Made by a program: the position numbers and the translations under genes. Under the pieces are notes generated by a model. The model searched no databases. It saw nothing but the letters and a program-made list of their open reading frames with translations, and had not been told where the DNA came from. DNA of 64,000 nucleotides from Pseudomonas nabeulensis (GTDB lineage Bacteria > Pseudomonadota > Gammaproteobacteria > Pseudomonadales > Pseudomonadaceae). Shown here one piece after another: positions 44,312-53,328 of the stretch (position 1 is its first letter; every line of letters begins with the position of its first letter). The DNA is taken from positions 1 to 64,000 of the forward strand of contig NZ_QUZT01000011.1 of the NCBI RefSeq assembly GCF_004682045.1, read 5' to 3'.

Positions 44312-45034
44312 ATGTTCAAACCTTGCATTTTCCTGGTCACTGCCCTGGCAGCCAGCCCTCTCGCCGAAGCGCAAATCTTCCAGCGTGAATTGGGCGACTT
44401 TGACCTGAAATTGGGTACCACTCCGAGCCGTAGCATGGCTCAGGGACTGGTCAAGCCCACCTCTCCTGGCAGCGACTCGTTCCATGGCGGACTGGACTTG
44501 AGCCACGACAGCGGCCTGTACATCGGCCAATTCTCACCGAGCATGGGCCTTTCTCCAGACAGCACCCTTGAAGTCGATTCGTATATGGGCTTCAAACACC
44601 CCTTCGACCAGACCCTGGGCTACGAAGTGGGCCTGATCCACTACAGCTACCCCAAGCTCAGCCCTCTCGACAGCCAAGAGTTCTACGGCGGCCTGAACCT
44701 GCTGGGCAACCGCTTCGGTGCCTCGTTCAGCAACGACCCGGACCGCCAGGACAGCACCCTGTTCGCCGACCTCAGCGGCACCCAGCCCTTCGGTATCGGC
44801 GTGAGCATGAAGTACACCACTCATCAGTTAGGCACCCCGGTCTCGGTGGATGGAGGCTCCATCCGCACGTTCAGCGATTGGTCGGTGCAGTTCTCCCGAC
44901 AGTGGATGGGCATCGACCTCGACCTGATCTACAGCGACTCCAGCCTCAGCGGCGGCGATTGCTCGGCCTACTCCGGACACAACTCGCAATGCGATGGCCT
45001 GTTGACCTTGAAGGCGGCGCGGTCGTTTTATTGA
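44312..45034 (+). CDS. TorF-family putative porin
   Basis: Outer-membrane beta-barrel protein of 240 residues with a signal peptide (cleavage after PLAEA, about residue 20) and alternating beta strands to the C-terminal ARSFY strand. The blocks GGLDLSHDSGLYIGQF, LEVDSYMGFKH and VGLIHYSYP match the TorF/Gcw-type (TIGR02001) family. Its substrate is not known. Two Cys near the C-terminus (CSAYSGHNSQC) may form a disulfide in a loop. Confidence 0.88.
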   Translation: MFKPCIFLVTALAASPLAEAQIFQRELGDFDLKLGTTPSRSMAQGLVKPTSPGSDSFHGGLDLSHDSGLYIGQFSPSMGLSPDSTLEVDSYMGFKHPFDQTLGYEVGLIHYSYPKLSPLDSQEFYGGLNLLGNRFGASFSNDPDRQDSTLFADLSGTQPFGIGVSMKYTTHQLGTPVSVDGGSIRTFSDWSVQFSRQWMGIDLDLIYSDSSLSGGDCSAYSGHNSQCDGLLTLKAARSFY

Positions 45035-45100
45035 TGGGCTGAACTGTCGCGTCCCGCGTGGGTTCACATGCATTAACCCCCTCAGTGCAAGGACTCGCCC

Positions 45101-45967
45101 ATGCTGCGTCGGCTCAAACTACTGGTGGTATTGCTGACCGTGAGCCTGATGCTCGCCGGCTGCAATCGGGTCGGCCTGGCCTACCGCAACCTGGATGTGA
45201 TCATCCCCTGGACCCTCAGTGACTACCTGGACATGCACGCCGGGCAGAAAAACTGGTTCAACGACAGACTCAAGGAGCACCTGGCCTGGCACTGCACCAC
45301 CCAACTGCCTGGCTACCTCGACTGGCTGGATCGATTGCAGCAGATGGTCGACAACAACCAAGTCACCGACGCCGCCCTGCAGACCCGCACCGTCGAAGCC
45401 AAGCAGGCCATCGCCGAAACCGCCCGTACGATCACGCCGTCGGCCATTGAATTGCTGCAAGGCCTGGATGACCAGCAGGTCAAGGAAATGAACGACGCAT
45501 TGGCCAAAGACCTGCGCAAGCGTCAGGAGGAATATCTCAAGCCGCCCCTCGAGCAACAGATCAAGGACCGCGCCGAACGCATGAGCAAGCGCCTGGATGG
45601 TTGGATCGGCCCGCTCAGTACCAGTCAACAGCAGCGCGTGATGGCGTGGTCCAGCGGGCTTGGAAATCAGAACGAGGCATGGATCGGCAACCGTGCACGC
45701 TGGCAGGCGCAATTTATCGAGGCGGTACAACAGCGCAAGCGCGCTGACTTCCCACAGAAAATCCAGCAGCTGCTGGTGGACCGGGAAAGTCTGTGGACGC
45801 CGGAATATCGCGCAGCCTACGCCCAGACGGAGGCCGCGGCACGCAGCCTGCTGGTGGATCTGATGGCAGAAAGCACGCCGCAACAGCGCCTGAAACTAAC
45901 GCAGAAAATCGACAGCGTGCGCAGCGACTTCAAGGCACTCAAATGCCTGAAGGCCGCTTCGCTCTAG
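45101..45967 (+). CDS. DUF6279 family lipoprotein
   Basis: Protein of 288 residues with a lipobox (LMLAGC, Cys21) and an almost entirely alpha-helical mature domain, rich in Lys, Gln and Glu. The start NRVGLAYRNLDVIIPWTLSDYLDMHAGQK is typical of the DUF6279 group. It is predicted to be anchored to a periplasmic membrane leaflet; Pseudomonas lipoproteins without Asp at +2 usually go to the outer membrane. Function unknown. It follows the porin gene by 66 bases and may share its transcript. Confidence 0.88.
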   Translation: MLRRLKLLVVLLTVSLMLAGCNRVGLAYRNLDVIIPWTLSDYLDMHAGQKNWFNDRLKEHLAWHCTTQLPGYLDWLDRLQQMVDNNQVTDAALQTRTVEAKQAIAETARTITPSAIELLQGLDDQQVKEMNDALAKDLRKRQEEYLKPPLEQQIKDRAERMSKRLDGWIGPLSTSQQQRVMAWSSGLGNQNEAWIGNRARWQAQFIEAVQQRKRADFPQKIQQLLVDRESLWTPEYRAAYAQTEAAARSLLVDLMAESTPQQRLKLTQKIDSVRSDFKALKCLKAASL

Positions 45968-46000
45968 AATGTGGGAGAGGCCGTTGCCCAAGACTGCCTC

Positions 46001-46134
46001 TGTAGTGAGCGGGCTTGCCCCGCGCTGGGGGGCGAAGCCGCCCCAAATCCATCCACCTCGGTCTAACTGAAACACCGAGCTGCCTGGGTTTGGGCGGCTC
46101 CGCCCCCCAGCGCGGGGCAAGCCCGCTCACTACA
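46001..46134. repeat. Third-type inverted repeat (GTAGTGAGCGGGCTTGCCCC)
   Basis: Long inverted repeat: TGTAGTGAGCGGGCTTGCCC, GCGCTGGGGGGCGAAGCCGC on the left, with the inverses on the right and about 45 bases between. The REP-like core GGGCTTGCCCCGC differs from the other two families here. It lies between the DUF6279 gene and the 129-residue gene. Confidence 0.88.
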
Positions 46135-46190
46135 AGGATTGCGTCGCCTTTTTGTTTCCTTAACTGACTGGCATTAGGGCAAATCTTCGG

Positions 46191-46580
46191 TCAGGCAATT
46201 TGTGCCTTGGAGGCCACCTCGGCAAATGTCGCCGGGTCAAGTGCGTCGACCTGTTCGTCCAACACTTGCCGCGGATGGTCATTGCCGGGAATCGAACTGT
46301 CGATCAGCGCCAGCAACTGCGCACCCAGCGGGGTAAGGATGAAATTCTCACCATTGCCGCCCTCCTCCTCCGGCCGCGACTCGATAAACCCACGCTTGAA
46401 CAGCAACGCCTCATAATCTGCAGCGGTTTTTTTCAGTGCATCCAGATTCCCCGTCGTCTCACCCGCCGTAGCCTTCTCGGCAGCTTCCTGCTCGGCGTAC
46501 TTGCGCGGGGCAAAGCTGCCTTCGCCGTTCTGCACTTCATGCAGCAGACGCTCAATCAGATCCCAGTTGTAAGTCGTCAT
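46191..46580 (-). CDS. DUF2513-like hypothetical protein
   Basis: Protein of 129 residues with an N-terminal NWDLIERLLHEVQNG and a central winged-helix-like stretch (AADYEALLFKRGFIESRPEEEGGNGENFILTPLGAQLLALI). These features are shared with DUF2513-type proteins, which look like small DNA-binding or regulatory proteins. A Glu/Ala-rich insert (about 28-45) is probably disordered. AGGAGG-like sequence precedes the ATG. Function unknown. Confidence 0.8.
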   Translation of the reverse strand: MTTYNWDLIERLLHEVQNGEGSFAPRKYAEQEAAEKATAGETTGNLDALKKTAADYEALLFKRGFIESRPEEEGGNGENFILTPLGAQLLALIDSSIPGNDHPRQVLDEQVDALDPATFAEVASKAQIA

Positions 46581-46685
46581 CCTGATTCCTCCTGCGGGCG
46601 GGTGGAAAAGTGGCCCGTTAAACGGTGGACAGGCTGCACTGCGGGCCGTTCACTCCGGCTGACGAAGCCACAAAACCCGCAGGCA

Positions 46686-46716
46686 TAAAAAAACCGGACC
46701 ATCGTCCGGTTTTTTC
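46686..46716 (-). terminator. Intrinsic terminator of the helicase gene
   Basis: Stem AACCGGAC / GTCCGGTT flanked by A- and T-runs. On the minus strand it follows the helicase stop by about 15 bases. Confidence 0.9.
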
Positions 46717-46730
46717 ATAACGCTAAAACC

Positions 46731-48077
46731 TTACTCAGCAGCCGGAGCCTCTGGCTTGCGGCGCTTGAGCGGGGCCATGCCGTCTTTGCTGACGAGCGAC
46801 GGCGTGTCGGTCTTCGGACGGTTGGTGATCCGGCGTTTGGTCGGAGCCTTGGCGCCGGTTTTCTTCTTGTCGCCTTTGGCGTCGGTCTTTTTCTTCTTCA
46901 CACCCACGGCTTTGCCCGAGGCCTTGACCTTTTTCGGCCCGGTGTAGGTGCCTTTGACTTCCTTGATGGTACGGCGCTCGAACGACTGCTTGAGGTAGCG
47001 CTCGATGCTCGACATCAGGTTCCAGTCGCCGTGGCAGATCAGCGAGATGGCCAGGCCATCGTTGCCCGCACGCCCGGTACGGCCGATACGGTGCACGTAT
47101 TCGTCGCCGCTGCGGGGCATGTCGAAGTTGATCACCAAGTCCAGGCCATCCACGTCCAGGCCGCGGGCGGCGACGTCGGTGGCCACGAGGATCTTCACGC
47201 CACCGGCCTTGAGGCGGTCGATGGCCAGCTTGCGGTCCTTCTGGTCTTTTTCGCCGTGCAGCACGAACGCCTTGTATTCCTGGGCGACCAGACGACCGTA
47301 GATGCGGTCGGCGGCAGCGCGAGTGTTGGTGAACACAATGGCTTTCTGATAGGTCTCGTTGGCCAGCAGCCAGTTGAGGATCTGCTCTTTGTGCACGTTA
47401 TGGTCAGCGGTAATGATCTGCTGACGGGTGGTCGAGTTCAGTTGGCTGACCGCGTTGACCTGCAAGTGCTCAGGGTTGTTCAGCACCTTGGCGACCATGT
47501 CGCGCAACGTGGAACCGCCGGTGGTGGCGGAGAACAGCATGGTCTGCTGGCGGTTGACGCATTCGCCTACAAGGCGTTGCACATCGTCGGCAAAGCCCAT
47601 GTCGAGCATGCGGTCGGCTTCGTCCAGCACCAGTACTTCGACTTCCTTGAGGTCAAGGTTGCCAGCGTTGAGTTGCTCGATCATCCGGCCCGGGGTGCCG
47701 ATCAGGATGTCCGGCACCTTGCGCAGCATGGCTGCCTGGACCTTGAAGTCTTCGCCGCCGGTGATGATGCCAGACTTGATGAAGGTGAATTGCGAAAAGC
47801 GTTCCACTTCCTTCAGGGTCTGCTGGGCCAGTTCGCGGGTCGGCAGCAGGATCAGGGTCTTGATGCTCACGCGGACCTTGGCCGGGCCGATCAGGCGGTT
47901 CAGCACAGGCAGGACAAAGGCGGCGGTCTTGCCGCTACCGGTTTGAGCTGTCACCCGCAGGTCACGCCCTTCGAGCGCGAGCGGGATGGCCGCTGCTTGC
48001 ACAGGCGTAGGCTCGACAAATTTAAGCTCGGCCACGGCTTTGAGCAGGCGTTCGTGCAGGGCGAATTGGGAAAACAC
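46731..48077 (-). CDS. DEAD-box RNA helicase, RhlE/RhlB-type
   Basis: RNA helicase of 448 residues with all core motifs: Q-motif FVEPTPVQ, motif I AQTGSGKT (44-51), DEAD at 152-155, SATT (motif III) and HRIGRTGRAG (motif VI). The C-terminal ~70 residues are a very basic Lys-rich tail (KKKKTDAKGDKKK) that would bind RNA or ribosomes. I place the start at the GTG at 48077, preceded by GAGG, because no ATG exists near the domain start and the ATG at 48296 lies inside the divergent channel gene. Confidence 0.92.
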   Translation of the reverse strand: MFSQFALHERLLKAVAELKFVEPTPVQAAAIPLALEGRDLRVTAQTGSGKTAAFVLPVLNRLIGPAKVRVSIKTLILLPTRELAQQTLKEVERFSQFTFIKSGIITGGEDFKVQAAMLRKVPDILIGTPGRMIEQLNAGNLDLKEVEVLVLDEADRMLDMGFADDVQRLVGECVNRQQTMLFSATTGGSTLRDMVAKVLNNPEHLQVNAVSQLNSTTRQQIITADHNVHKEQILNWLLANETYQKAIVFTNTRAAADRIYGRLVAQEYKAFVLHGEKDQKDRKLAIDRLKAGGVKILVATDVAARGLDVDGLDLVINFDMPRSGDEYVHRIGRTGRAGNDGLAISLICHGDWNLMSSIERYLKQSFERRTIKEVKGTYTGPKKVKASGKAVGVKKKKTDAKGDKKKTGAKAPTKRRITNRPKTDTPSLVSKDGMAPLKRRKPEAPAAE

Positions 48078-48270
48078 GGGTGCTACCTCGAAGAAATACA
48101 AAAAATCAGCTGCATAGGTTACCGGTTTCGGGCGTCCAAACCGAGTTTCTTTACGCGAACGGTGCCAATCGGCTGTTTTTTTGTCAGGGCATTTGTCCAG
48201 GACGCCAACTTTGTTGCACTTAAATGCTCTAATCGCCCCGTCTTGTCCCACAGAAGAATCGGTTTCACCC

Positions 48271-49569
48271 ATGGATATCAAACAGCTCTGGCTCAACGCC
48301 CAGGACCTCTGGGGCGCCCTCGATGAACACCCGCTGCTGCATGCCAGCCTCGGCTTGCTGGTGTTGCTGGTGGTGGCGCTGTTGCTCGGACGAGTGGCGC
48401 GCTACCTCATCCTTCACACCGTCAAATTGCTCGGCCGGCAACCGGCCCTGCACTGGCTCAACGACCTACGGCACAACAAAGTCTTCCAGCGCCTGGCGCA
48501 GATGACGCCTTCGCTGGTGATCCAGTTTGGCCTGTACCTGGTGCCGGACCTGAGCAAGACCGCCATCCTGTTCATCGGCAATGTGGCCCTGGCGGTCACC
48601 ATCCTGTTCCTGATGCTGGCCATGAGCGCCCTGCTCAACGCCCTGCTGGACATCTACGCCCGCACCGAACACGCCCGCACCCGCTCCATCAAGGGTTACG
48701 TACAGTTGGCCAAGATGGTCCTGTACGTGTTTGGCGCGATCATCATCGTCGCCACGCTGATCGACCGTTCACCACTGTTGCTGCTGTCGGGGCTGGGTGC
48801 GATGTCGGCGGTGATCCTGTTGGTCTACAAGGACACCCTGCTGTCGTTCGTTGCCAGCGTACAACTGACCAGCAACGACATGCTGCGGGTGGGCGATTGG
48901 ATCGAGATGCCCCAGGTCGGTGCCGATGGCGATGTGGTGGACATCACCTTGCACACAGTCAAGGTGCAGAACTTCGACAAGACCATCGTCTCGATTCCCA
49001 CGTGGCGACTGATGTCCGAGTCGTTCAAGAACTGGCGCGGCATGCAGGCCTCCGGCGGGCGCCGCATCAAGCGCAGCCTGTTTATCGACGCCAGCGGCGT
49101 GCGTTTCCTGCGCGACGATGAAGAAGTGCGCATGACCCAAGTGCACCTGCTGACCGACTACATCGGGCGCAAGCAGGCTGAACTCAAGGCCTGGAACGAA
49201 GCCCAGGGGCACAGCCCGCAACTGTCGGCCAACCGCCGCCGCATGACCAACCTCGGGACCTTCCGCGCTTATGCCCTGGCCTATCTGAAAAGCCACCCGG
49301 ACATCCAGCCGAACATGACCTGCATGGTGCGCCAAATGCAAACCACCGCCCAGGGCGTACCGCTGGAAATCTACTGTTTCACACGCACCACCGTCTGGGC
49401 CGAATACGAGCGTATCCAGGGCGATATCTTCGATTACCTGCTGGCGGTGTTGCCGGAATTTGGCCTGAGCCTGTATCAGCAGCCGAGCGGCAATGACCTG
49501 CGCGCCGGGGTATTGCCCGCCGTGCTGGGCGCCAGCCATCTGCCCGCACCGGAAAGAGCCGCGATCTAG
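48271..49569 (+). CDS. Mechanosensitive ion channel, YbdG-type
   Basis: MscS-superfamily protein of 432 residues resembling E. coli YbdG/MscM. Membrane helices lie in the first ~190 residues, the pore-lining region is near LLLLSGLGAMSAVILLVYKDTLLSFVASVQL, and a beta domain (RVGDWIEMPQVGADGDVVDITLHTVKVQNFD) follows. The C-terminal half is a large cytoplasmic domain. It releases solutes on osmotic downshock. The ATG at 48271 begins MDIKQLWLNAQD. A stem of TTCAGCACA-type sequence follows the stop, with no T-run. Confidence 0.92.
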   Translation: MDIKQLWLNAQDLWGALDEHPLLHASLGLLVLLVVALLLGRVARYLILHTVKLLGRQPALHWLNDLRHNKVFQRLAQMTPSLVIQFGLYLVPDLSKTAILFIGNVALAVTILFLMLAMSALLNALLDIYARTEHARTRSIKGYVQLAKMVLYVFGAIIIVATLIDRSPLLLLSGLGAMSAVILLVYKDTLLSFVASVQLTSNDMLRVGDWIEMPQVGADGDVVDITLHTVKVQNFDKTIVSIPTWRLMSESFKNWRGMQASGGRRIKRSLFIDASGVRFLRDDEEVRMTQVHLLTDYIGRKQAELKAWNEAQGHSPQLSANRRRMTNLGTFRAYALAYLKSHPDIQPNMTCMVRQMQTTAQGVPLEIYCFTRTTVWAEYERIQGDIFDYLLAVLPEFGLSLYQQPSGNDLRAGVLPAVLGASHLPAPERAAI

Positions 49570-49652
49570 AGCGATTCAGCACAGCCATCCAATCGTTGTG
49601 CTGAACATTCGGCGACCCTTGGCCTCATTGAAAATCCTTTGAGGCTACGCCG

Positions 49653-50903
49653 ATGCGCGCTCCAACCCTGCTGTCACTTATGCTGGCCGGCACCTGCAAT
49701 AGCGTGCTGGCGGCAGGTGTTCTCGACGATTCAACCCTCGACGTGCTCAGCCGCAACTTCTATCTCGACAACAAAGAGCGCTCCCCTTCGAGCAAGCCGC
49801 ACAAGGAGGAATGGGCGCAAGGGTTCATTGCCAACTTCGACTCCGGCTTCACGCCAGGCACGATTGGCTTCGGTTTCGACGCCCATGCCTTTGTCGGCCT
49901 GAAACTCGATGGCGGCAAAGGCCATTCCGGCACCGGTCTGCTGCCCGTGGACAGCGACGGGCGCAGTGAGCGCGACTACTCCAGCGCTGGAGGCGCACTC
50001 AAGTTGCGGGCCTCAAAGACCACCCTGTCGGTAGGTGAAATGACTGTCGAAACCCCGGTGTTCGACACCTCCGACAAACGCCTGCAACCTGAATATGCCA
50101 GCGGATTTCTGCTCGATAGCCGCGAAATGGAAGCCCTGCACTGGCAAGCCGGCCACTTCACCGCGTTCAAAAACCAGGACAGCTCCAACGGGCGCGGTGA
50201 TTTCAGCGGCTACGGTGCAAGCACTCGTCACAACGCCATCGACTTTCTCGGCGGGCAATTCTTCGAAGGCCAGCCACTGGGCGGTGCGCTGTACACTTCG
50301 CAGTTGAGCGACACCTGGCGCCAGTACTACGCCAACCTGCATTGGTCCCCTGCCAACTGGATGCTGGACAGCAATATCTACCGCACCGAAGACCAGGGCC
50401 GCGCCGAGGCCGGCACCATCGCCAACACCGCTTACAGCCTGGCGGGCAAATACAGTTTTGCGGCGCAGTCCGTGACGCTGGCCTACCAGAAGATCAATGG
50501 CAACACACCGTTCGACTTCGTGGGTGGTGACTCGATCTACCTCGCCAACTCGATCAAATACGCCGACTTCAACGGCCCTGGCGAAAGCTCATGGCAAGTT
50601 CGCTACGATCTCAACCTCGCCAGCTTCGGCATTCCCGGCCTGAAATTCATGACCCGCTACGTCACGGGCCGTGGCATCGACGGCACGCACGCTCCCCAAG
50701 ACGGCGCGTACACACTCCAACAAGGTCGTGGCGGCCGTCACTGGGAGCGGGATATCGACCTGCATTACGTGGTGCAATCCGGTCCGGCCAAGGACCTGTC
50801 GGTGCAGCTGTCCCATGTCAGCCACCGCGCCAACAGCGCCCAGGCCGGGGACGATATCGACCGGGTGTATGTGGTGGTCGAATATCCGTTGAAGTTGCGC
50901 TAA
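49653..50903 (+). CDS. OprD-family outer-membrane porin
   Basis: OprD/Occ-type porin of 416 residues. The signal peptide ends near residue 20 (VLAAG), and the mature start VLDDSTLDVLSRNFYLDNKER is the family signature. Further hallmarks are EEWAQGFIANFDSGFTPGTIGFGFDAHAF and the C-terminal VYVVVEYPLKLR. It forms an 18-strand channel for carboxylates or basic amino acids; the substrate cannot be told. Its stop overlaps the convergent MFS gene's stop by four bases. Confidence 0.95.
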   Translation: MRAPTLLSLMLAGTCNSVLAAGVLDDSTLDVLSRNFYLDNKERSPSSKPHKEEWAQGFIANFDSGFTPGTIGFGFDAHAFVGLKLDGGKGHSGTGLLPVDSDGRSERDYSSAGGALKLRASKTTLSVGEMTVETPVFDTSDKRLQPEYASGFLLDSREMEALHWQAGHFTAFKNQDSSNGRGDFSGYGASTRHNAIDFLGGQFFEGQPLGGALYTSQLSDTWRQYYANLHWSPANWMLDSNIYRTEDQGRAEAGTIANTAYSLAGKYSFAAQSVTLAYQKINGNTPFDFVGGDSIYLANSIKYADFNGPGESSWQVRYDLNLASFGIPGLKFMTRYVTGRGIDGTHAPQDGAYTLQQGRGGRHWERDIDLHYVVQSGPAKDLSVQLSHVSHRANSAQAGDDIDRVYVVVEYPLKLR

Positions 50904-52480
50904 CCCTGCAAGAAGTGACGAATCCCAATCGCCACCCCTTCCGTCTGATAACGCCGCGCCGCCGCTTCAATCTTCAACTCCGCGCGCGTCACCCGTTGGT
51001 GATGGCGCAAGTGGCCGATCCAGGATTCGTCGTAGAACACTTCACACCAGCGCCGTGGATGCTCGCTGTCTTGCACCAGGCTCCAGGAAAACGAGCCGTT
51101 GCGTTGGCGCATGCGGCGCACTGCGCTCATAGCCTGGGTGAAGTCCTGGAGGTGCTGCGGGTCGATGTCGTATTCCAGCGTCACCATCACCGGGCCACGC
51201 TCTTGATCCTGCCCTTCTGCCAGCAGCGGTTGCGGCCAGTGCAGCGAAGGTGCCAGGTCTTCAGCCTTGCGTTGTGGCAAGGCAACTCGCCAGGTCAGCA
51301 ACACACCCAGCGCCAACACTGAACCTGCAACACTCAGCGCCAGGCTCATGGAGCTATGGCTGGCGACCCAACCCCAGAGCAATCCGCCGACGGCCATGGA
51401 GCCGAAGAACATCAGGATATACACCGCCAAGGCCCGTGCCCGCACCCAGGCGGGCACTGAGGTTTGCGCCGCCACCTGGAAGCTGGATAGCACCGCGATC
51501 CACGCTGCTCCGCTGATCAGCATCACCGGGATCAACACGTAGAACTCCCGCACCCAGGCCAGGGCAAACAGCACCAAGGCGTAGACCAGGCTGGCAAGCG
51601 CAACCAGTTTGTCCACCGACAACGCCTGACGCAGGCGTGGCAACAGCATCGCGCCGAGTACCGCACCGATTCCCACACTGCCCAGCAACACACCGAACTG
51701 CGCCGCGCTGCCATGTAATTCACCGCGCACAATCAGCGGCAGCAATGACATCCCGGCACTCGCACCAAAGAAGAACGCCAACGTGCGCACCAACACCCGC
51801 TGCAACGGCCGCGAACTGCGCGCGTAACGCCAGCCCACCCGTACCGCGCTGAACAACCGCTCGGCCGGCAACACGGCCACCTGGGTTTCGCGCCGCCACA
51901 GGCACAGCACCGAAATCACCGCAAAAAACGACAACGCATTCACCGCGAACGTAGCCCATGGCCCCACCAGGCTCACCAGCACACCGGCGATTGCCGGGCC
52001 AACGGCGCGGGCAAGGTTGGTGCCTACGCTGCTCAAGGCGATGGCCGACGGCACCTCGTCAGCCGGCACCAGTTCCGGTGTCAGCGACGACCACGCGGGC
52101 ATCATCAATGCCGTGCCCACGCCCATGCCCAGGGTCAACAGCAACAACAACGGCACGGTCATCAAACCGCTCAGCGTCAACACCGCCAACAGCAATGCCA
52201 CCGTGGCCATCCAGGCTTGCACCATCAGCAAATAGCGACGCTTGTCGACGATATCGGCGAGGGCTCCGGCGGGCAGCGCCAACAGGAACATCGGCGCCGC
52301 ACTGGCCACTTGCACCAGGGCGACGGTCATCGGGTTGGCCGACAGCGAGGTCATCAACCAACCGGCGCCGACCTCGTGCATCCAGGTGCCGATATTCGAA
52401 GCGATGCTGGCGAGCCAGAGCCCGCGGAAGATTGAATGTTTCAACGGGCTCCACGGGGAGCGGGTGGTGGCGGTGGTCAT
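50900..52480 (-). CDS. PF05977-type MFS exporter with C-terminal ABM-like domain
   Basis: Protein of 526 residues. The first ~400 residues form twelve helices of an EntS/PF05977-type exporter (IFRGLWLASIASNIGTWMHEVGAGWLM at the start). The last ~95 residues (VMVTLEYDIDPQHLQDFTQAM ... ARRYQTEG) resemble an antibiotic-monooxygenase (ABM) ferredoxin-like domain, as known in this family. It probably exports a siderophore-like or other secondary compound. The start at 52480 is chosen; the frame to 52618 (GTG) runs through the next gene. Confidence 0.88.
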   Translation of the reverse strand: MTTATTRSPWSPLKHSIFRGLWLASIASNIGTWMHEVGAGWLMTSLSANPMTVALVQVASAAPMFLLALPAGALADIVDKRRYLLMVQAWMATVALLLAVLTLSGLMTVPLLLLLTLGMGVGTALMMPAWSSLTPELVPADEVPSAIALSSVGTNLARAVGPAIAGVLVSLVGPWATFAVNALSFFAVISVLCLWRRETQVAVLPAERLFSAVRVGWRYARSSRPLQRVLVRTLAFFFGASAGMSLLPLIVRGELHGSAAQFGVLLGSVGIGAVLGAMLLPRLRQALSVDKLVALASLVYALVLFALAWVREFYVLIPVMLISGAAWIAVLSSFQVAAQTSVPAWVRARALAVYILMFFGSMAVGGLLWGWVASHSSMSLALSVAGSVLALGVLLTWRVALPQRKAEDLAPSLHWPQPLLAEGQDQERGPVMVTLEYDIDPQHLQDFTQAMSAVRRMRQRNGSFSWSLVQDSEHPRRWCEVFYDESWIGHLRHHQRVTRAELKIEAAARRYQTEGVAIGIRHFLQG

Positions 52481-52506
52481 GGCGCAAACCTGCTGGAAAA
52501 AAGCGC

Positions 52507-52537
52507 AAAAAAAAGCCACAGCCCTGCGGCTGTGGCC
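52507..52537 (-). terminator. Intrinsic terminator after the YcaC-like gene
   Basis: Stem GCCACAGCC / GGCTGTGGC followed, on the minus strand, by an eight-T run. It lies 11 bases after the hydrolase stop and before the MFS gene. Confidence 0.9.
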
Positions 52538-52547
52538 CGTGACGGCG

Positions 52548-53192
52548 TTACTTGACCTGACGCTGCGGCGCGCCGTGCACCATGGTGTAGGCGTAGTCCA
52601 CGCCCATGCCGTACGCACCGCTGTGGTCGCGAACCAGGTCCATGACTTCGTCGTAGGTTTCTTTGTGCGCCCAGTCGCGCTGGTATTCGAGCAACACTTG
52701 CTGCCAGGTCACCGGGACTGCGCCGGCCTGGATCATGCGCTGGATCGACATGTCATGGGCTTCCTTGGTGGTGCCACCGGACGCGTCGGTGACGATGTAC
52801 ACCTCGTAGCCTTCGGCCAGGGCTTCCAGCGCCGGGAAGTTCAGGCAGACCTCGGTCCACAGTGCGGCCATGATCAGTTTTTTGCGGCCTGTGGCCTTCA
52901 CGGCGGCGACCAGCGCCTTGTCTTCCCAGGAGTTCATCGAGGTGCGCTCGATCGGCTGTTGGTCGGGGAATACGCTGAGCAGCTCCGGCCAGATATAGCC
53001 GCTGAAGCTTTTGGTTTCGACCGAGGTAAAGATGGTCGGCACGTTGAAGATCTTGGCCGCTTTAGCCAGAGCCACGGTGTTGTTCTTCAGGGTTTGGCGG
53101 TCGATGGACTGCACGCCGAAGGACATCTGTGGCTGGTGATCGATCAGGATCAGGGTGGAGTTGGATGGGTTGAGCAATTCGCGAATGGACAT
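52548..53192 (-). CDS. YcaC-type isochorismatase-family hydrolase
   Basis: Cysteine hydrolase of 214 residues with the isochorismatase fold. Catalytic candidates are D18 in LILIDHQ and C116 in WTEVCLNF, with the basic residue in IERTSMNSW between them. It is close to E. coli YcaC, whose true substrate is unsettled; despite the fold name it is unlikely to cleave isochorismate. It is divergent from the LysR gene at 53329, its likely regulator, and has its own terminator. Confidence 0.92.
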   Translation of the reverse strand: MSIRELLNPSNSTLILIDHQPQMSFGVQSIDRQTLKNNTVALAKAAKIFNVPTIFTSVETKSFSGYIWPELLSVFPDQQPIERTSMNSWEDKALVAAVKATGRKKLIMAALWTEVCLNFPALEALAEGYEVYIVTDASGGTTKEAHDMSIQRMIQAGAVPVTWQQVLLEYQRDWAHKETYDEVMDLVRDHSGAYGMGVDYAYTMVHGAPQRQVK

Positions 53193-53291
53193 GGTGACTT
53201 CCCTTTAATGAGTTGGTTTTTTAGTTGCTTCCAGCGTGGCTGGCGGCTTGGAAGTCACTTTACGGCCTAGCCAATATCGAGACAATTACCT

Positions 53292-53313
53292 AGAATATGG
53301 ATTCATTGATTCT
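53292..53313. promoter_or_regulatory. Candidate LysR operator, hydrolase/LysR gap
   Basis: Dyad AGAAT-N12-ATTCT in the 136-base divergent region, 16 bases before the LysR start. The spacing is within the range for LysR recognition sites. Tentative. Confidence 0.4.
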
Positions 53314-53328
53314 GAAAAAGGGACAATT

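Noticed and set aside
48078..48296. N-terminal extension of the DEAD-box helicase to the ATG at 48296
   Set aside because: The added residues have no helicase character and overlap the start of the divergent channel gene; the GTG at 48077 has a ribosome site.
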